Below the pieces are notes generated by a model, which was given only the letters and a program-made list of their open reading frames with translations, was not told the DNA's origin and did no database searches. The position numbers and the translations under genes are program-made. Positions 35,456-44,283 of a stretch of 64,000 nt of DNA are shown piece after piece. Source of the stretch: Methanospirillum hungatei. GTDB lineage: Archaea > Halobacteriota > Methanomicrobia > Methanomicrobiales > Methanospirillaceae. Every line of letters begins with the position of its first letter. Position 1 is the first letter of the stretch. Where the stretch lies: assembly GCF_019263745.1 (NCBI RefSeq), contig NZ_CP077107.1, positions 3,286,001-3,350,000 of the forward strand. The letters run 5' to 3'.

Positions 35456-36748
35456 ATGGAATGGTTTCTTATCCTGCTCGGCTGCATTGCCATTTATGTC
35501 CTCTTCCTTGCATATATCAGGACATACAACCCGTATCCCCGCTATATCACGCTCTATGGTCCGATAATCGGGCTGAAAACTGAAAACGTTGGATTTTTTG
35601 ATTATTTTAGACGATACTCCGGCTTTTTACGAATATATGGAACTATCGGAGTGGCAATGGTTATCATCGTATCAATTGCGATGGTCATAATGCTCCTTTT
35701 GTCGGTAAATCTCACGCTGGAGCTAAAACCTGAACCAACATCACTTCATAAACCCCAGAATATTTTTTTAATTCCTGGCGTGAATGAATTTGTTCCCTCA
35801 ACCTTTGCCGTCTGGTTTGCTTTTATCCTCACTCTTGTCGTCCATGAATTTGGTCATGCAATTTTGTGTAGGGTAGAACAGATAGCAGTAAAAAGTATGG
35901 GTGTATTATTCCTGATAATTCCCATCGGAGCATTTGTTGAACCAGATGAAGAAGGGGTGAAAAAAGCATCTCCCTGGCCTAGAATGAGGATGTATGGTGC
36001 TGGAATTATTAATAACATCATTATCGGGCTGATAAGTTTCGGCCTCATGGTAAGTCTGATAGGACTAGCTGTTCCAACCCAGGAACCTGTTGTCGTTGGA
36101 CTGTATCAGAACTACTCTGCTGCCCAGGCAGATGTTCCAACCCCTTCAATAATCAGGACCGTAAATGGAGAGGCTGTGCAGACATCAAAAGACGTGTCAG
36201 ATATTTTAAATACGACACGACCAGGAGATGCGGTTCTTGTTGGATTTGATCATAAAGGAGAAGTTCGGGACTACTCCCTAAATGTGTCCCCCTGGCCTGA
36301 AGCATTAGGAGAACACGAATCCGGGTTCATGGGAGTGTATTATTACAATGGTCAGGGAATTATCGATACCGTCAGGAGTATGTTCTCTCCGATTGGTATT
36401 TTCATGTTACTCTCAGTTCCTTTCAATCCGACCATGGAAGGGCAATACTTACGAATACTTGGATTTGACGTATCAGATACTGAATATTATTCCGCTCCGT
36501 TCCCTGGATACTGGGAACTCATTCATCTCCTCTTCTGGAGTGGATTTATCAACTTTGCAGCCGGATTATTCAATGCTCTTCCAATGATCCCCCTCGATGG
36601 AGGGTTCATATTTAAGGAAGGAACAGAGCGTATACTAGCCAGACGCGGTCTTTCAAAATATGCAGATCATATCGTTGGTTTTGTAAGCACCGGGATGATA
36701 GTTCTCATGGTTGCTATCTTCGCTCTTCCATATCTTTTTCATCTGTAA
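35456..36748 (+). CDS. site-2 protease family membrane metalloprotease (M50)
   Basis: A 430-residue intramembrane zinc protease. Zinc ligands are in VVHEFGHAI (H130, E131, H134), and the second metal-binding motif NALPMIPLDGG has D381. About six membrane helices are visible: the first pair at 1-20 and 62-84, then 117-137, 175-205, 355-375 and 405-425. A PDZ-like segment lies at about 215-280 (PSIIRTVNGEAVQTSKDVSD). It would cut membrane-bound substrates such as regulators. It starts 50 bp after the RNase HII gene on the same strand, so co-transcription is possible. Confidence 0.93.
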   Translation: MEWFLILLGCIAIYVLFLAYIRTYNPYPRYITLYGPIIGLKTENVGFFDYFRRYSGFLRIYGTIGVAMVIIVSIAMVIMLLLSVNLTLELKPEPTSLHKPQNIFLIPGVNEFVPSTFAVWFAFILTLVVHEFGHAILCRVEQIAVKSMGVLFLIIPIGAFVEPDEEGVKKASPWPRMRMYGAGIINNIIIGLISFGLMVSLIGLAVPTQEPVVVGLYQNYSAAQADVPTPSIIRTVNGEAVQTSKDVSDILNTTRPGDAVLVGFDHKGEVRDYSLNVSPWPEALGEHESGFMGVYYYNGQGIIDTVRSMFSPIGIFMLLSVPFNPTMEGQYLRILGFDVSDTEYYSAPFPGYWELIHLLFWSGFINFAAGLFNALPMIPLDGGFIFKEGTERILARRGLSKYADHIVGFVSTGMIVLMVAIFALPYLFHL

Positions 36749-36847
36749 TTGAAGAGAATCTATCTCTTTTTTAATCCTCAGAGATAATTCAGACCTGGAT
36801 TCTGATGATAAGAAGATTTATGATATTCGATCGTGAACGTGTACACT

Positions 36848-37363
36848 ATGAGTAAGCAGTTATTTAATCGCTTTATCATAATTTCTGTCATCTTCTCCGG
36901 CGTAATTATTGGATTTGCCTCTGCTGGTTCATCAGTAGGTTCAAATCCAGGTTATGGTTCTCTGCCGACATCATTTGAATGGGAAGGAGATAAACTCCTG
37001 AATGGTGAAGATGCCGGGAGCATGTTTGAGAATACCGAATCGAAAGCATCTAAAATTCTGGACGAAGCAGAAGCTGCCGGGATGGTACTGTATTCAACCG
37101 GTGCATCAGTGAACAATTCTACATCCTCAAACCAGACTGTGACAAATCAGACGAATACTACAGAAATCAATGATCTCCTGTCCGGTTATGCATCTGTAGG
37201 AGATATTATCAAGGCAAAAGACTGGGCTGCCCTTGACCGATACACTACCGGAATTCAGGCAAATAAAGAAATTGAGGATTCATCATTGTCTTTAGAAAAC
37301 AGGAATAACAACTGGGAAGCATTATTCACAGAGCCTCAGGTCGTTTCCTGTGGTCCATGCTAA
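36848..37363 (+). CDS. secreted protein ending in CGPC
   Basis: About 171 residues from the ATG at 36848; a GTG 15 bp upstream is also in frame. A signal peptide covers residues 1-26 (hydrophobic core then ASAG). The middle is rich in Asn, Ser and Thr (near residues 90-115) with possible N-glycosylation sites. The last residues are VVSCGPC, a thioredoxin-like CxxC pair at the very end. No family is known to me. It follows the S2P gene by about 100 bp on the same strand. A redox, metal or heme anchor role at the tail is possible. Confidence 0.6.
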   Translation: MSKQLFNRFIIISVIFSGVIIGFASAGSSVGSNPGYGSLPTSFEWEGDKLLNGEDAGSMFENTESKASKILDEAEAAGMVLYSTGASVNNSTSSNQTVTNQTNTTEINDLLSGYASVGDIIKAKDWAALDRYTTGIQANKEIEDSSLSLENRNNNWEALFTEPQVVSCGPC

Positions 37364-37368
37364 AAAAA

Positions 37369-37899
37369 TTATTCTATTTTTTCCGGCCTGTAATACACCA
37401 GGCATGCTGCTATTATATCATGGAATCCTTGCGAATGTTTGGTATATGCTATTGCAATAAATCCTGATAAAAACAGGATTCCTGAAACAAATTTCGCAAA
37501 ATGCCGAAGGGATGCTCGTGCAAATGTAATCCGGTTTCCATGCAGGTCGGTAACTACTGCCCGACACGTCATCTTTCCAAGAGTTGCCTGGTTTTTAGAT
37601 GATTCGAGCAAAGCACAATAGAGCCAGGGAATCAGAACTATGGTGACCAGAAGAAATGTTGCCACCTGTCCTGGGAAGGGTGAGGTAACCAGAACGCCTT
37701 CCATAGTTCTTACCTCTTCATGTCGTAGCATCATGAGAAGCATTCGATAGCCTTCCGTCAGTCCTAAATAATATGCACCAAACCCTGCAATGATAGTAAG
37801 AATTACAACGTCAATTATTCCCGCAACAATCCTCCTGCCTAGTCCTGCAAAATATTTTGGAGCACCTGAATTATGGTGATTCTGATTATTATCTGACAC
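37369..37899 (-). CDS. RDD-family membrane protein
   Basis: A 176-residue protein with the RDD pattern: GRRIVAGIIDVVILTIIAGF (about 21-40) at the first membrane helix and NQATLGKMTCRAVVTDLHGN before the last region. About three or four membrane helices (30-50, 82-105, 135-155). RDD proteins have been linked to transport or to Na+/H+ exchange, but the role here is unknown. It converges with the CGPC protein gene. Confidence 0.85.
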   Translation of the reverse strand: MSDNNQNHHNSGAPKYFAGLGRRIVAGIIDVVILTIIAGFGAYYLGLTEGYRMLLMMLRHEEVRTMEGVLVTSPFPGQVATFLLVTIVLIPWLYCALLESSKNQATLGKMTCRAVVTDLHGNRITFARASLRHFAKFVSGILFLSGFIAIAYTKHSQGFHDIIAACLVYYRPEKIE

Positions 37900-37980
37900 A
37901 ATACAATATATCTCCTAACAAGCAATGAACTTGTCGAAAATGAGAAAAATATTGTATCTGAAAAAGAAAAGTAAAAAAAT

Positions 37981-38475
37981 CTAAATTTTTACCGGTTCAC
38001 TAAAAGAGAGTACTGCTGTAGTGGTATTATTGACTTTTCGTACCGGGTTTTTATCTTTCCCCTCTTTGAGCCATGGTTTTGTCTGCATGAGTTCATCAGA
38101 TAATGATTGGAGTTCTGGTTCAACTTCCAGGGTTGCAAAAGAATCGTCAATATGACAGGCAGGACAATAACTTTTTGTTTCAATGGATGAATCACTTGAA
38201 GAATCTGATTCTGTTGATGTAACACCATTCATAGCATCAAAATATTTTTTCTGGTTTCCGTATACCATCTCCCACCAGCAACAGTACATGGCTGCTGAAA
38301 TTGGATTGGTTGGATCATATTCGAATTGCCAGTATCCCTGACTTTCAATAGATTTCAAATATTCTCCGGTCGCAGGTTTTGATTTGTCATTGGGATCCGG
38401 GATACTCCAGTCAGCTGTGGCAAAACCAGAGAAGAAAAATAAAGTAATCAGAATGAATGATATTCGCATATTCAT
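37981..38475 (-). CDS. secreted cysteine-containing protein of unknown function
   Basis: A 164-residue protein with a signal peptide (hydrophobic residues 4-20). The mature part has PATGEYLKSIESQGYWQFEY, a Cys-Cys-Trp-Trp cluster (MYCCWWEM, about 66-73), a Ser/Asp-rich linker and a CPAC pair (about 105-108). The CxxC suggests redox or metal binding. Not recognised. It is in the same orientation as the RDD gene, 80 bp upstream. Confidence 0.6.
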   Translation of the reverse strand: MNMRISFILITLFFFSGFATADWSIPDPNDKSKPATGEYLKSIESQGYWQFEYDPTNPISAAMYCCWWEMVYGNQKKYFDAMNGVTSTESDSSSDSSIETKSYCPACHIDDSFATLEVEPELQSLSDELMQTKPWLKEGKDKNPVRKVNNTTTAVLSFSEPVKI

Positions 38476-38516
38476 GGGTATTCATATTTTCTTACAGCTC
38501 AATAAATGTTCTGTAA

Positions 38517-38789
38517 TCATCTTCTGATTGTAAAACCCTGTTCGTTCGTAACTGAAATATCACGAACCTGTAAAGAATGAACGTTAATAAATATCGTCTT
38601 TGACGATCTGATGGATTCAATAAAACGGTTCAGGAGATCATCTGGTCCTTCTGCTTCAATCTCAACAGTTCCGTCAGCCAGATTTCGTACCCATCCGGCG
38701 ATGTGCCTGTCCTGTGCAATTTTCTGTACATATGCTCTGAAACCGACTCCCTGAACGCTCCCTGATGCGATCATATTTACCCGTTTCAT
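38517..38789 (-). CDS. acyP: acylphosphatase
   Basis: A 90-residue acylphosphatase, which hydrolyses carboxyl-phosphate bonds. The phosphate-binding signature SVQGVGFRAYVQ has the catalytic Arg near R22 and GWVRNLADGTVEIEAEG has the catalytic Asn near N40. Normal length and complete. Confidence 0.95.
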   Translation of the reverse strand: MKRVNMIASGSVQGVGFRAYVQKIAQDRHIAGWVRNLADGTVEIEAEGPDDLLNRFIESIRSSKTIFINVHSLQVRDISVTNEQGFTIRR

Positions 38790-38900
38790 AAAAAAGAGAT
38801 ATGGTTACAATCCTTTGTATTAGTATCCTGACAAAGAACTCATTTTATATGTAGAATAACATGGTACATATTCTGAACGAGCAGTTTGGTTCTGCATATC

Positions 38901-40532
38901 ATGGTGAAAGTTCTTCTTGTTCATAACGGAAGTAATCCGGCACATTGTGTGAAAAAATTGCTTGCCGATTCACTTCAGGTTGAGCTGTATGAGGTTCGTT
39001 CTGTACCTGAAGGGAAAGATAGACATCAGGGAATTATGCCTGATATTATTCTTATACCATTGCCGGAATGGTCTGATCCGATGATTCACACCATAACCCA
39101 ATGGCAACACCGTTGTACATCAGAAGGGCTTCATCCAGGCTTTCTGCTTTTTACAGTCCAGAATGACTCTCTGACTTTTTTTGATATTACCTATGGGAGC
39201 ATGCCAATCCGTCTTAACCAGTCAGATACCGGCCATCAGGTTATTTCTTCGATTCGGCAGGTTGTCGGGAGATCAAGAGTTGAACGTTCACTTCGTGAGG
39301 ATTATGATCATCATAACCGGATAATCTGTCATATGCCTCTTTCATGTCTGGATGTGGATGAAGGCCTTATTAGTCGGACAACTCCTCATTTCACACAATT
39401 ATCCGGATTTGATGAGTCCGAGATTCTAGGAAAATCACCTGAATATTTTATCTCGTCCGATTCTGCCTCACAGCCGGGTGATATTCTTCTTCATCTATAT
39501 CATCAGAAATGTATTGAAGGCGCTATTACGGGTAAAAATGGGGAACATGTCCCTTGCAGACTCACTCTCCATTCAAAAGAGTCAGGACTCCCGGGAGATG
39601 GACTCTGGTTTATCGAGGATCGCCGTGAATATGCAGTCATCAGTTCAGCTCTTCGGGAAACAGAGTATGAATGCCGCGAACAACTCTATCTCGCTGAGAC
39701 TCTGGTCATCAGACTTGGTCCGGATGGGACAATTTCATTTGTAAATCCGGCTGCTGTCAGGTGTTTTGGCTATGAACCTGATGAACTAACCGGCAAAAGT
39801 GTAGGGATTTTGTTCCCTTCTGGAACATTACAGGATGTGACAAACCCGGTATCTCTGTTCCTTGAAGTGTCAGATGAATCATCTTCAGCAATTCATATTT
39901 TTGAACATTGTAAAAAGAATGGAAATCATCTCTGGATAGCATGGACCAGCCGGGGGCTCTATAGTTCGGATAATGAACTGACCGGCATCATCTGCATCGG
40001 CACAGATATGACTGAGCAGGCATCCAACGGTGAAGAGAGAATATCCACCCGCGTGTGGCGTGACCGGATTCTTTCCTATACAGACATCTCTCCAGAGGTC
40101 TTTGATGCAGTCCTTCAGGCATGTATGGAAATTGGAAGAGAGGGCCGTGAAGGCAAGACAATTGGAACCTCATTTCTCGTCGGGGACTCAGAAGAAGTGC
40201 TGAAACGATCCCGACAACTTATCCTTAATCCATTTTCCGGCCACCCCCCTGAAATGCGGATGGTATCTGTGCCTGATGTAAGAGAGATGCTCAAAGAATA
40301 TGCGCTTTTGGACGGAGCATTTGTTGTCACCGGTGATGGAATACTGGAAGCAGCAGGGAGGTACATCACTCTGGATACCTCTGCTGTGTCTTTACCAAAA
40401 GGGATGGGAACACGTCATTCATCTGTAGCTGCTTTAACGGGAGTTACTGATGCCATTGGATTTGTAGTGTCGGAAAGTGGTGGAAAAGTTTCCATAATGA
40501 AAAAAGGTAAAATTGTGAAGGTTATTGCCTGA
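38901..40532 (+). CDS. PAS-domain protein with C-terminal diadenylate cyclase (DAC) domain
   Basis: About 543 residues from the ATG at 38901; a TTG 15 bp earlier is in frame. Residue numbers below count from that TTG. The N-terminus (1-125) looks like a response-regulator receiver fold without a clear phospho-acceptor. Two PAS domains follow at about 150-265 and 275-380. The C-terminus (about 405-548) matches DAC domains, which join two ATP into c-di-AMP: LDGAFVVTGDG (D476-G-A) and GMGTRHSSVAALTGVTDAIG (R510-H-S, where cyclases have RHR). The end, FVVSESGGKVSIMKKGK, resembles CdaA. Most archaeal c-di-AMP synthases lack PAS sensors. Confidence 0.8.
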   Translation: MVKVLLVHNGSNPAHCVKKLLADSLQVELYEVRSVPEGKDRHQGIMPDIILIPLPEWSDPMIHTITQWQHRCTSEGLHPGFLLFTVQNDSLTFFDITYGSMPIRLNQSDTGHQVISSIRQVVGRSRVERSLREDYDHHNRIICHMPLSCLDVDEGLISRTTPHFTQLSGFDESEILGKSPEYFISSDSASQPGDILLHLYHQKCIEGAITGKNGEHVPCRLTLHSKESGLPGDGLWFIEDRREYAVISSALRETEYECREQLYLAETLVIRLGPDGTISFVNPAAVRCFGYEPDELTGKSVGILFPSGTLQDVTNPVSLFLEVSDESSSAIHIFEHCKKNGNHLWIAWTSRGLYSSDNELTGIICIGTDMTEQASNGEERISTRVWRDRILSYTDISPEVFDAVLQACMEIGREGREGKTIGTSFLVGDSEEVLKRSRQLILNPFSGHPPEMRMVSVPDVREMLKEYALLDGAFVVTGDGILEAAGRYITLDTSAVSLPKGMGTRHSSVAALTGVTDAIGFVVSESGGKVSIMKKGKIVKVIA

Positions 40533-40533
40533 T

Positions 40534-40686
40534 TTAGATCGGCCTGAAAAGAGGCTTTGCTGCAAGACAGACCGGACAAACCCATCCTTCTGGTAAAGAT
40601 TGAAAATCTGTGCCTGCCGGAGCATCCTTATCACCGAGAACAGGATCATAAACATGCCCACATATGCTGCATTTCATTTTCTGCAT
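40534..40686 (-). CDS. rubredoxin
   Basis: A 50-residue rubredoxin on the minus strand. The four iron ligands are in two CxxC pairs, KCSICG (C6, C9) and WVCPVC (C37, C40). The aromatic and loop residues of the family are there too: YDP (13-15), GD, and the P-A-G-T-D-F stretch (23-28). It carries single electrons, for example to oxygen- or peroxide-detoxifying enzymes. Its end and that of the PAS-DAC gene face each other with 1 bp between them. It precedes the kinase gene at 40711 on the other side, in the same orientation. Confidence 0.96.
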   Translation of the reverse strand: MQKMKCSICGHVYDPVLGDKDAPAGTDFQSLPEGWVCPVCLAAKPLFRPI

Positions 40687-40710
40687 ACCAGTTAGTAATC
40701 TTTTTAATGA

Positions 40711-42564
40711 TTAAATCGTTTTGTTTAGCGGTTCACGTCTCCATAGTCCCTTCGGAATCGAGATTTCAAATCGTACTCCTTCTCCGAATATTCCAGTTTC
40801 ATGAATATTTAATCCGGAAATTGTCAGAATCTCCTTAGCTAAGAAAAGACCATACCCGGTATTGTTTCCAAAACCCCGGTTGAAAATTTTATCTTTATTT
40901 TCGTTTATTATCCCACATCCGTTATCTTCATAAACAATGATGACCCCGGAATTTTTTATCGCACATGATAATTTCACCACAGTAACTCGTTTCCCATGAC
41001 GTTGTGAATTATCCAGCAAACAAAAAAATACTTTTTCAATTAATGGATCCACAAGGATATGGATATTTTCCAGTTCAGGGTCGATATCCACAGTCTGTAT
41101 AGCGATTCCCCTTTTTGCTTGATGAACGATTGATGGAAGATGATGCCATTGAGGAGTATGAGTTCCTATCTCCTGGTAGTCCCGGGTAAAGATAATTTGA
41201 GAATGAATTGTTTCGATGGTCTGGTTCATCCTGTTCAGCATAGCCCTGATATCTGGATTATCTGAATAATCTGACAAAAGATCTGTAAGTCCACTCATAA
41301 TCGTCAACTGATTGAGAATGTCATGTCTGGTGATATTGGATAATAAGTGGAGTTTTTTGTTCGCTCTCTCGTTTGCCAGAGTTATTTCCTTTCGAAAGGT
41401 AATATCCCGCTTGTTTTCTCTTCTTCCAAGCCATGTTCCATCATCCCTGAAGACTGATTGACAATTATGACTAATCCATCTTGTCTCTCCTTTTTTTGTT
41501 ATTATCCGATAATCCATGTGGAAAATTCCATCATTCTCATGTGGAACATGGGAATAGTGATGATTCACTATCTCTTTGTCATCGGGATGAGTAATTCTGG
41601 TAATCAGGTCTGGTTCATTGTAAAATTCATCTGCTGAATACCCGGAAATTCTCTCACAGGAAGGAGAAATATAGAGATACGTCCCTCCCGGACTTAACCA
41701 GGATTCCCAGTCATATGTATAATTAGCGATAGTCCGGTATTTTTCTTCATTTTCAAGAATGATTCGTTCAAGTTCTTTTCTGTCGGTCACCTCAAGAATG
41801 ACCCCCATAATTCCTTTAATCTCCCCATTATCTGAAAGAAAGGCAGAATTAGAGAAAAGAGCATCTAATTTTTCTCCTTGAGCATTTGTGATAACATACT
41901 CATATTGTTGAACATAGGGATTTTTCAGAATCAGATCATCCATATATCGGTAATGATCTGCCAGATCCTTCGGGTAGAGATCATACACAGACCGTCCGAT
42001 AATTGAGGATTTTTGAATACCAATCAGTGCTTCAAAGGCGCTGTTACATTGCTGATAAATACCGGATGTATCCCTGAAAAATACGGGTGCAGGAATAGCA
42101 TTCATTATTGTCTGAACATGCCATGCATATTCTGTGTGGTGGTGAATTTTTTCCGAATGCATCTGTCCAGAGTCACAGTGTTTTTCTCTCGTCCTTTTGA
42201 CTGCCTGCACAATATAGGTAGCTAGTTTCGAGAGAATTTGAGGAGTAAGATCCTGTTTTCGAAGAAAGAAGTCTGCTCCTTCATTCAAGGCATCGATAAT
42301 AATCTCTTCAGTTCCTTTATTTGTAAAAAAAATAAATGGAATTTGATTTCCTCTTTGGCGGTTCTGTTTTAAAAATGATATGCTATCCAAATCAGGAATA
42401 TCATACTCTGATACAATAACATCATAGGAGCATTGAGAAAGGAGATTCGTTGCGCTTTTTACACTGTCAGTGATTCTAACTTGAAATCCATTCTGTTCTT
42501 TAAGATATGAAGACGTTCTTTCATTTATTGTCTGTTCATTGTCTAGAAGAAGGATTCTGATCAC
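40711..42564 (-). CDS. receiver - PAS - PAS - histidine kinase hybrid
   Basis: A 617-residue soluble protein. A receiver-like domain (1-120) has D8-N-E at the acidic pocket, but Glu at the usual phospho-acceptor place (YDVIVSEYDIP, E53). PAS domains follow at about 150-262 and 275-392. The H-box SNITRHDILNQL has H414, and the ATPase has LLDNSQRHGK, YEDNGCGI and GFGNNTGYGLFLAKEIL. The Glu may mimic permanent phosphorylation. The 3' half is nearly the same in pattern as the other two kinases in the window. It is divergent from the FBPase gene, about 120 bp away. Confidence 0.9.
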   Translation of the reverse strand: MIRILLLDNEQTINERTSSYLKEQNGFQVRITDSVKSATNLLSQCSYDVIVSEYDIPDLDSISFLKQNRQRGNQIPFIFFTNKGTEEIIIDALNEGADFFLRKQDLTPQILSKLATYIVQAVKRTREKHCDSGQMHSEKIHHHTEYAWHVQTIMNAIPAPVFFRDTSGIYQQCNSAFEALIGIQKSSIIGRSVYDLYPKDLADHYRYMDDLILKNPYVQQYEYVITNAQGEKLDALFSNSAFLSDNGEIKGIMGVILEVTDRKELERIILENEEKYRTIANYTYDWESWLSPGGTYLYISPSCERISGYSADEFYNEPDLITRITHPDDKEIVNHHYSHVPHENDGIFHMDYRIITKKGETRWISHNCQSVFRDDGTWLGRRENKRDITFRKEITLANERANKKLHLLSNITRHDILNQLTIMSGLTDLLSDYSDNPDIRAMLNRMNQTIETIHSQIIFTRDYQEIGTHTPQWHHLPSIVHQAKRGIAIQTVDIDPELENIHILVDPLIEKVFFCLLDNSQRHGKRVTVVKLSCAIKNSGVIIVYEDNGCGIINENKDKIFNRGFGNNTGYGLFLAKEILTISGLNIHETGIFGEGVRFEISIPKGLWRREPLNKTI

Positions 42565-42684
42565 GGAGTACTTCCCCTGAATGGGTTGTTTTTACTCATC
42601 ATAAGGGATCCGGTATGTGATTGATTCTCTAACTGATGCAAAATCGTATGTATATCATGAGTGGATATTTCTTTACGATTTTGT

Positions 42685-43587
42685 ATGGTGTTTCTTCGAA
42701 AATATTTGGAAGCCTGTGGGTGTGAACCTGATCTGATTGCACTCATCAGATTAATATCGCGGCAGATGGATGCTATCCGGAAGGCATTTCTTGAAAATCA
42801 GATGTATGAACATACCCTGAATGCGTCAGGTGAACTGCAGGCTCAGATGGACACCTGGGCAGATGAGCATCTTATCAAGGTAGTTGGCGAGTCAGGGCTT
42901 GTGCGGGAGATGGCATCTGAAGAACAGGAAGATATCATTCGGTTTGAAAATTCCCGTTGCGAATATTGTATGGTTATGGATCCTCTTGATGGATCGTCTC
43001 TTATTTCTACAAACCTGGCTGTCGGGACCATAGTTGGCATTTATGAAAAAGGTGGGGTTTTACAACCCGGTTCAAAATTGCGTGCTGCCTTTTACACATT
43101 ATTCGGACCATTAACTGTTTTGGTGGTATCAGTTGGAAAGGGTGTACAGAGCTTTGCCTGGGATCCTGAAAGTGAGCACTACCTCCTGCTCAAAGATAGT
43201 TTTTCTGTTCCGGAAGGAAAGCAGTTTGGAACAGGCGGAGTGAGAAATGACTGGCTTCCTGCTCACACAAAGGTAATTGAGTATTTTGATGATCAAGGAT
43301 TTAAAATGCGGTACTCAGGTTCATTTGTAGCAGATTGCCATCAGTTGCTGGTATATGGGGGAATATATACCTATCCCGGCTCACAAAAAAGCCCGAATGG
43401 AAAACTCAGACTACTATTTGAGGCGAACCCTCTCGGATTTATCATAACTCAGGCGGGGGGGAGCATCACGGATGGAACGAGAAATATTATGGATATCGTT
43501 CCAGAGAAGCCTCATCAGAAGACTCCTATATATATTGGCAGTAAAGGCATTATTAAAAAGATTGAAGAGATTTATTCTCATTCATAG
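42685..43587 (+). CDS. fbp: fructose-1,6-bisphosphatase
   Basis: About 300 residues from Met at 42685; a GTG at 42661 is also in frame. It removes the 1-phosphate in gluconeogenesis. Family signatures: VMDPLDGSSLISTNLAVGTI (metal ligands D and E with the D-P-L-D-G-S-S loop, near residues 95-114), RYSGSFVADCHQLLVYGGIY near the sugar-binding region, and GKLRLLFEANPLGFIITQAGG with the third metal-binding Glu. The type is the class I enzyme, found in many Methanomicrobiales. Full length, no defects. Confidence 0.95.
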   Translation: MVFLRKYLEACGCEPDLIALIRLISRQMDAIRKAFLENQMYEHTLNASGELQAQMDTWADEHLIKVVGESGLVREMASEEQEDIIRFENSRCEYCMVMDPLDGSSLISTNLAVGTIVGIYEKGGVLQPGSKLRAAFYTLFGPLTVLVVSVGKGVQSFAWDPESEHYLLLKDSFSVPEGKQFGTGGVRNDWLPAHTKVIEYFDDQGFKMRYSGSFVADCHQLLVYGGIYTYPGSQKSPNGKLRLLFEANPLGFIITQAGGSITDGTRNIMDIVPEKPHQKTPIYIGSKGIIKKIEEIYSHS

Positions 43588-43647
43588 ATCCTTTCATTTT
43601 TGAATTGCAGGAATCTTTAATATGGCTGCAAGCCTTATATAAGGCAG

Positions 43648-43887
43648 ATGGTTAGCAGCATTGTCCTCCCAATCAAGAAGGTATATTCTCTTGTTGACAC
43701 TTTGATTTCAGTAGAAATGAAAGAGGATGAAGGAAGGACATTTCAGGGCCGGCTTGTGGCAGTTGATGAGTACCTGAATCTGCATCTTGAAGAAAGCATC
43801 GAGACTTCAGGGAAAAATAAAGGCCGTGAGCTTGGAACACTCGTAATACGGGGAAATAATATTCTGTCTATCGCACCGGTAGCCTAA
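43648..43887 (+). CDS. Sm-like (LSm) RNA-binding protein
   Basis: A 79-residue protein with Sm1 (about residues 15-45, TLISVEMKEDEGRTFQGRLV then EYLNLHLEES) and Sm2 (LGTLVIRGNNILSI, about 62-75) motifs, split by a GKNKGRE loop. It should form a ring of six or seven that binds U-rich RNA. It is followed by a winged-helix gene 8 bp downstream, so the two are probably co-transcribed. Confidence 0.9.
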   Translation: MVSSIVLPIKKVYSLVDTLISVEMKEDEGRTFQGRLVAVDEYLNLHLEESIETSGKNKGRELGTLVIRGNNILSIAPVA

Positions 43888-43895
43888 AGGTTGAC

Positions 43896-44267
43896 ATGAC
43901 CGGAACAGACGAGGATGCATTTCGGATCATTGCCGCTTCACCTGAGGGTGTACTTCAGAGTGAACTCTGGAAGATCCTTGGAGTAGACAGCAGGAAATGT
44001 TCTCGAATAGTAAAAAAACTTCTGGATACAAACAGAGTAGAGCGTATTGAATACCGGCAGGATGGGATTAAAACTTTCAGATTAATTGCCAGAAAAGGAC
44101 CAGCAGATCCATACTGTCTCTTAGCCGGTGATGAACTGATTCCCTGCATTGCCTGTGATGAGGATTGTGTCGTTGACGAATGTAATGATCTTCTTGACTG
44201 GATGTATCAGCTTGCAATCAGCGATGCAGAGGAATCAACCTCTGAATCCCAACCTTCAGAAGAATAA
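43896..44267 (+). CDS. winged-helix protein with C-terminal cysteine motif
   Basis: A 123-residue protein. Residues 1-65 form a winged helix-turn-helix (AASPEGVLQSELWKILGVDS, RKCSRIVKKLLDTNRVERIE). The C-terminal part has four cysteines, CIACDEDCVVDEC (residues 88-100), that could hold zinc or an Fe-S cluster. Gene and neighbour (Sm-like) are conserved-looking. It is a probable archaeal regulator or RNA-linked factor of the B-block/TFIIIC-like fold group. Translation is probably coupled to the LSm gene. Confidence 0.75.
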   Translation: MTGTDEDAFRIIAASPEGVLQSELWKILGVDSRKCSRIVKKLLDTNRVERIEYRQDGIKTFRLIARKGPADPYCLLAGDELIPCIACDEDCVVDECNDLLDWMYQLAISDAEESTSESQPSEE

Positions 44268-44283
44268 AATTATTCTGGAAAAA

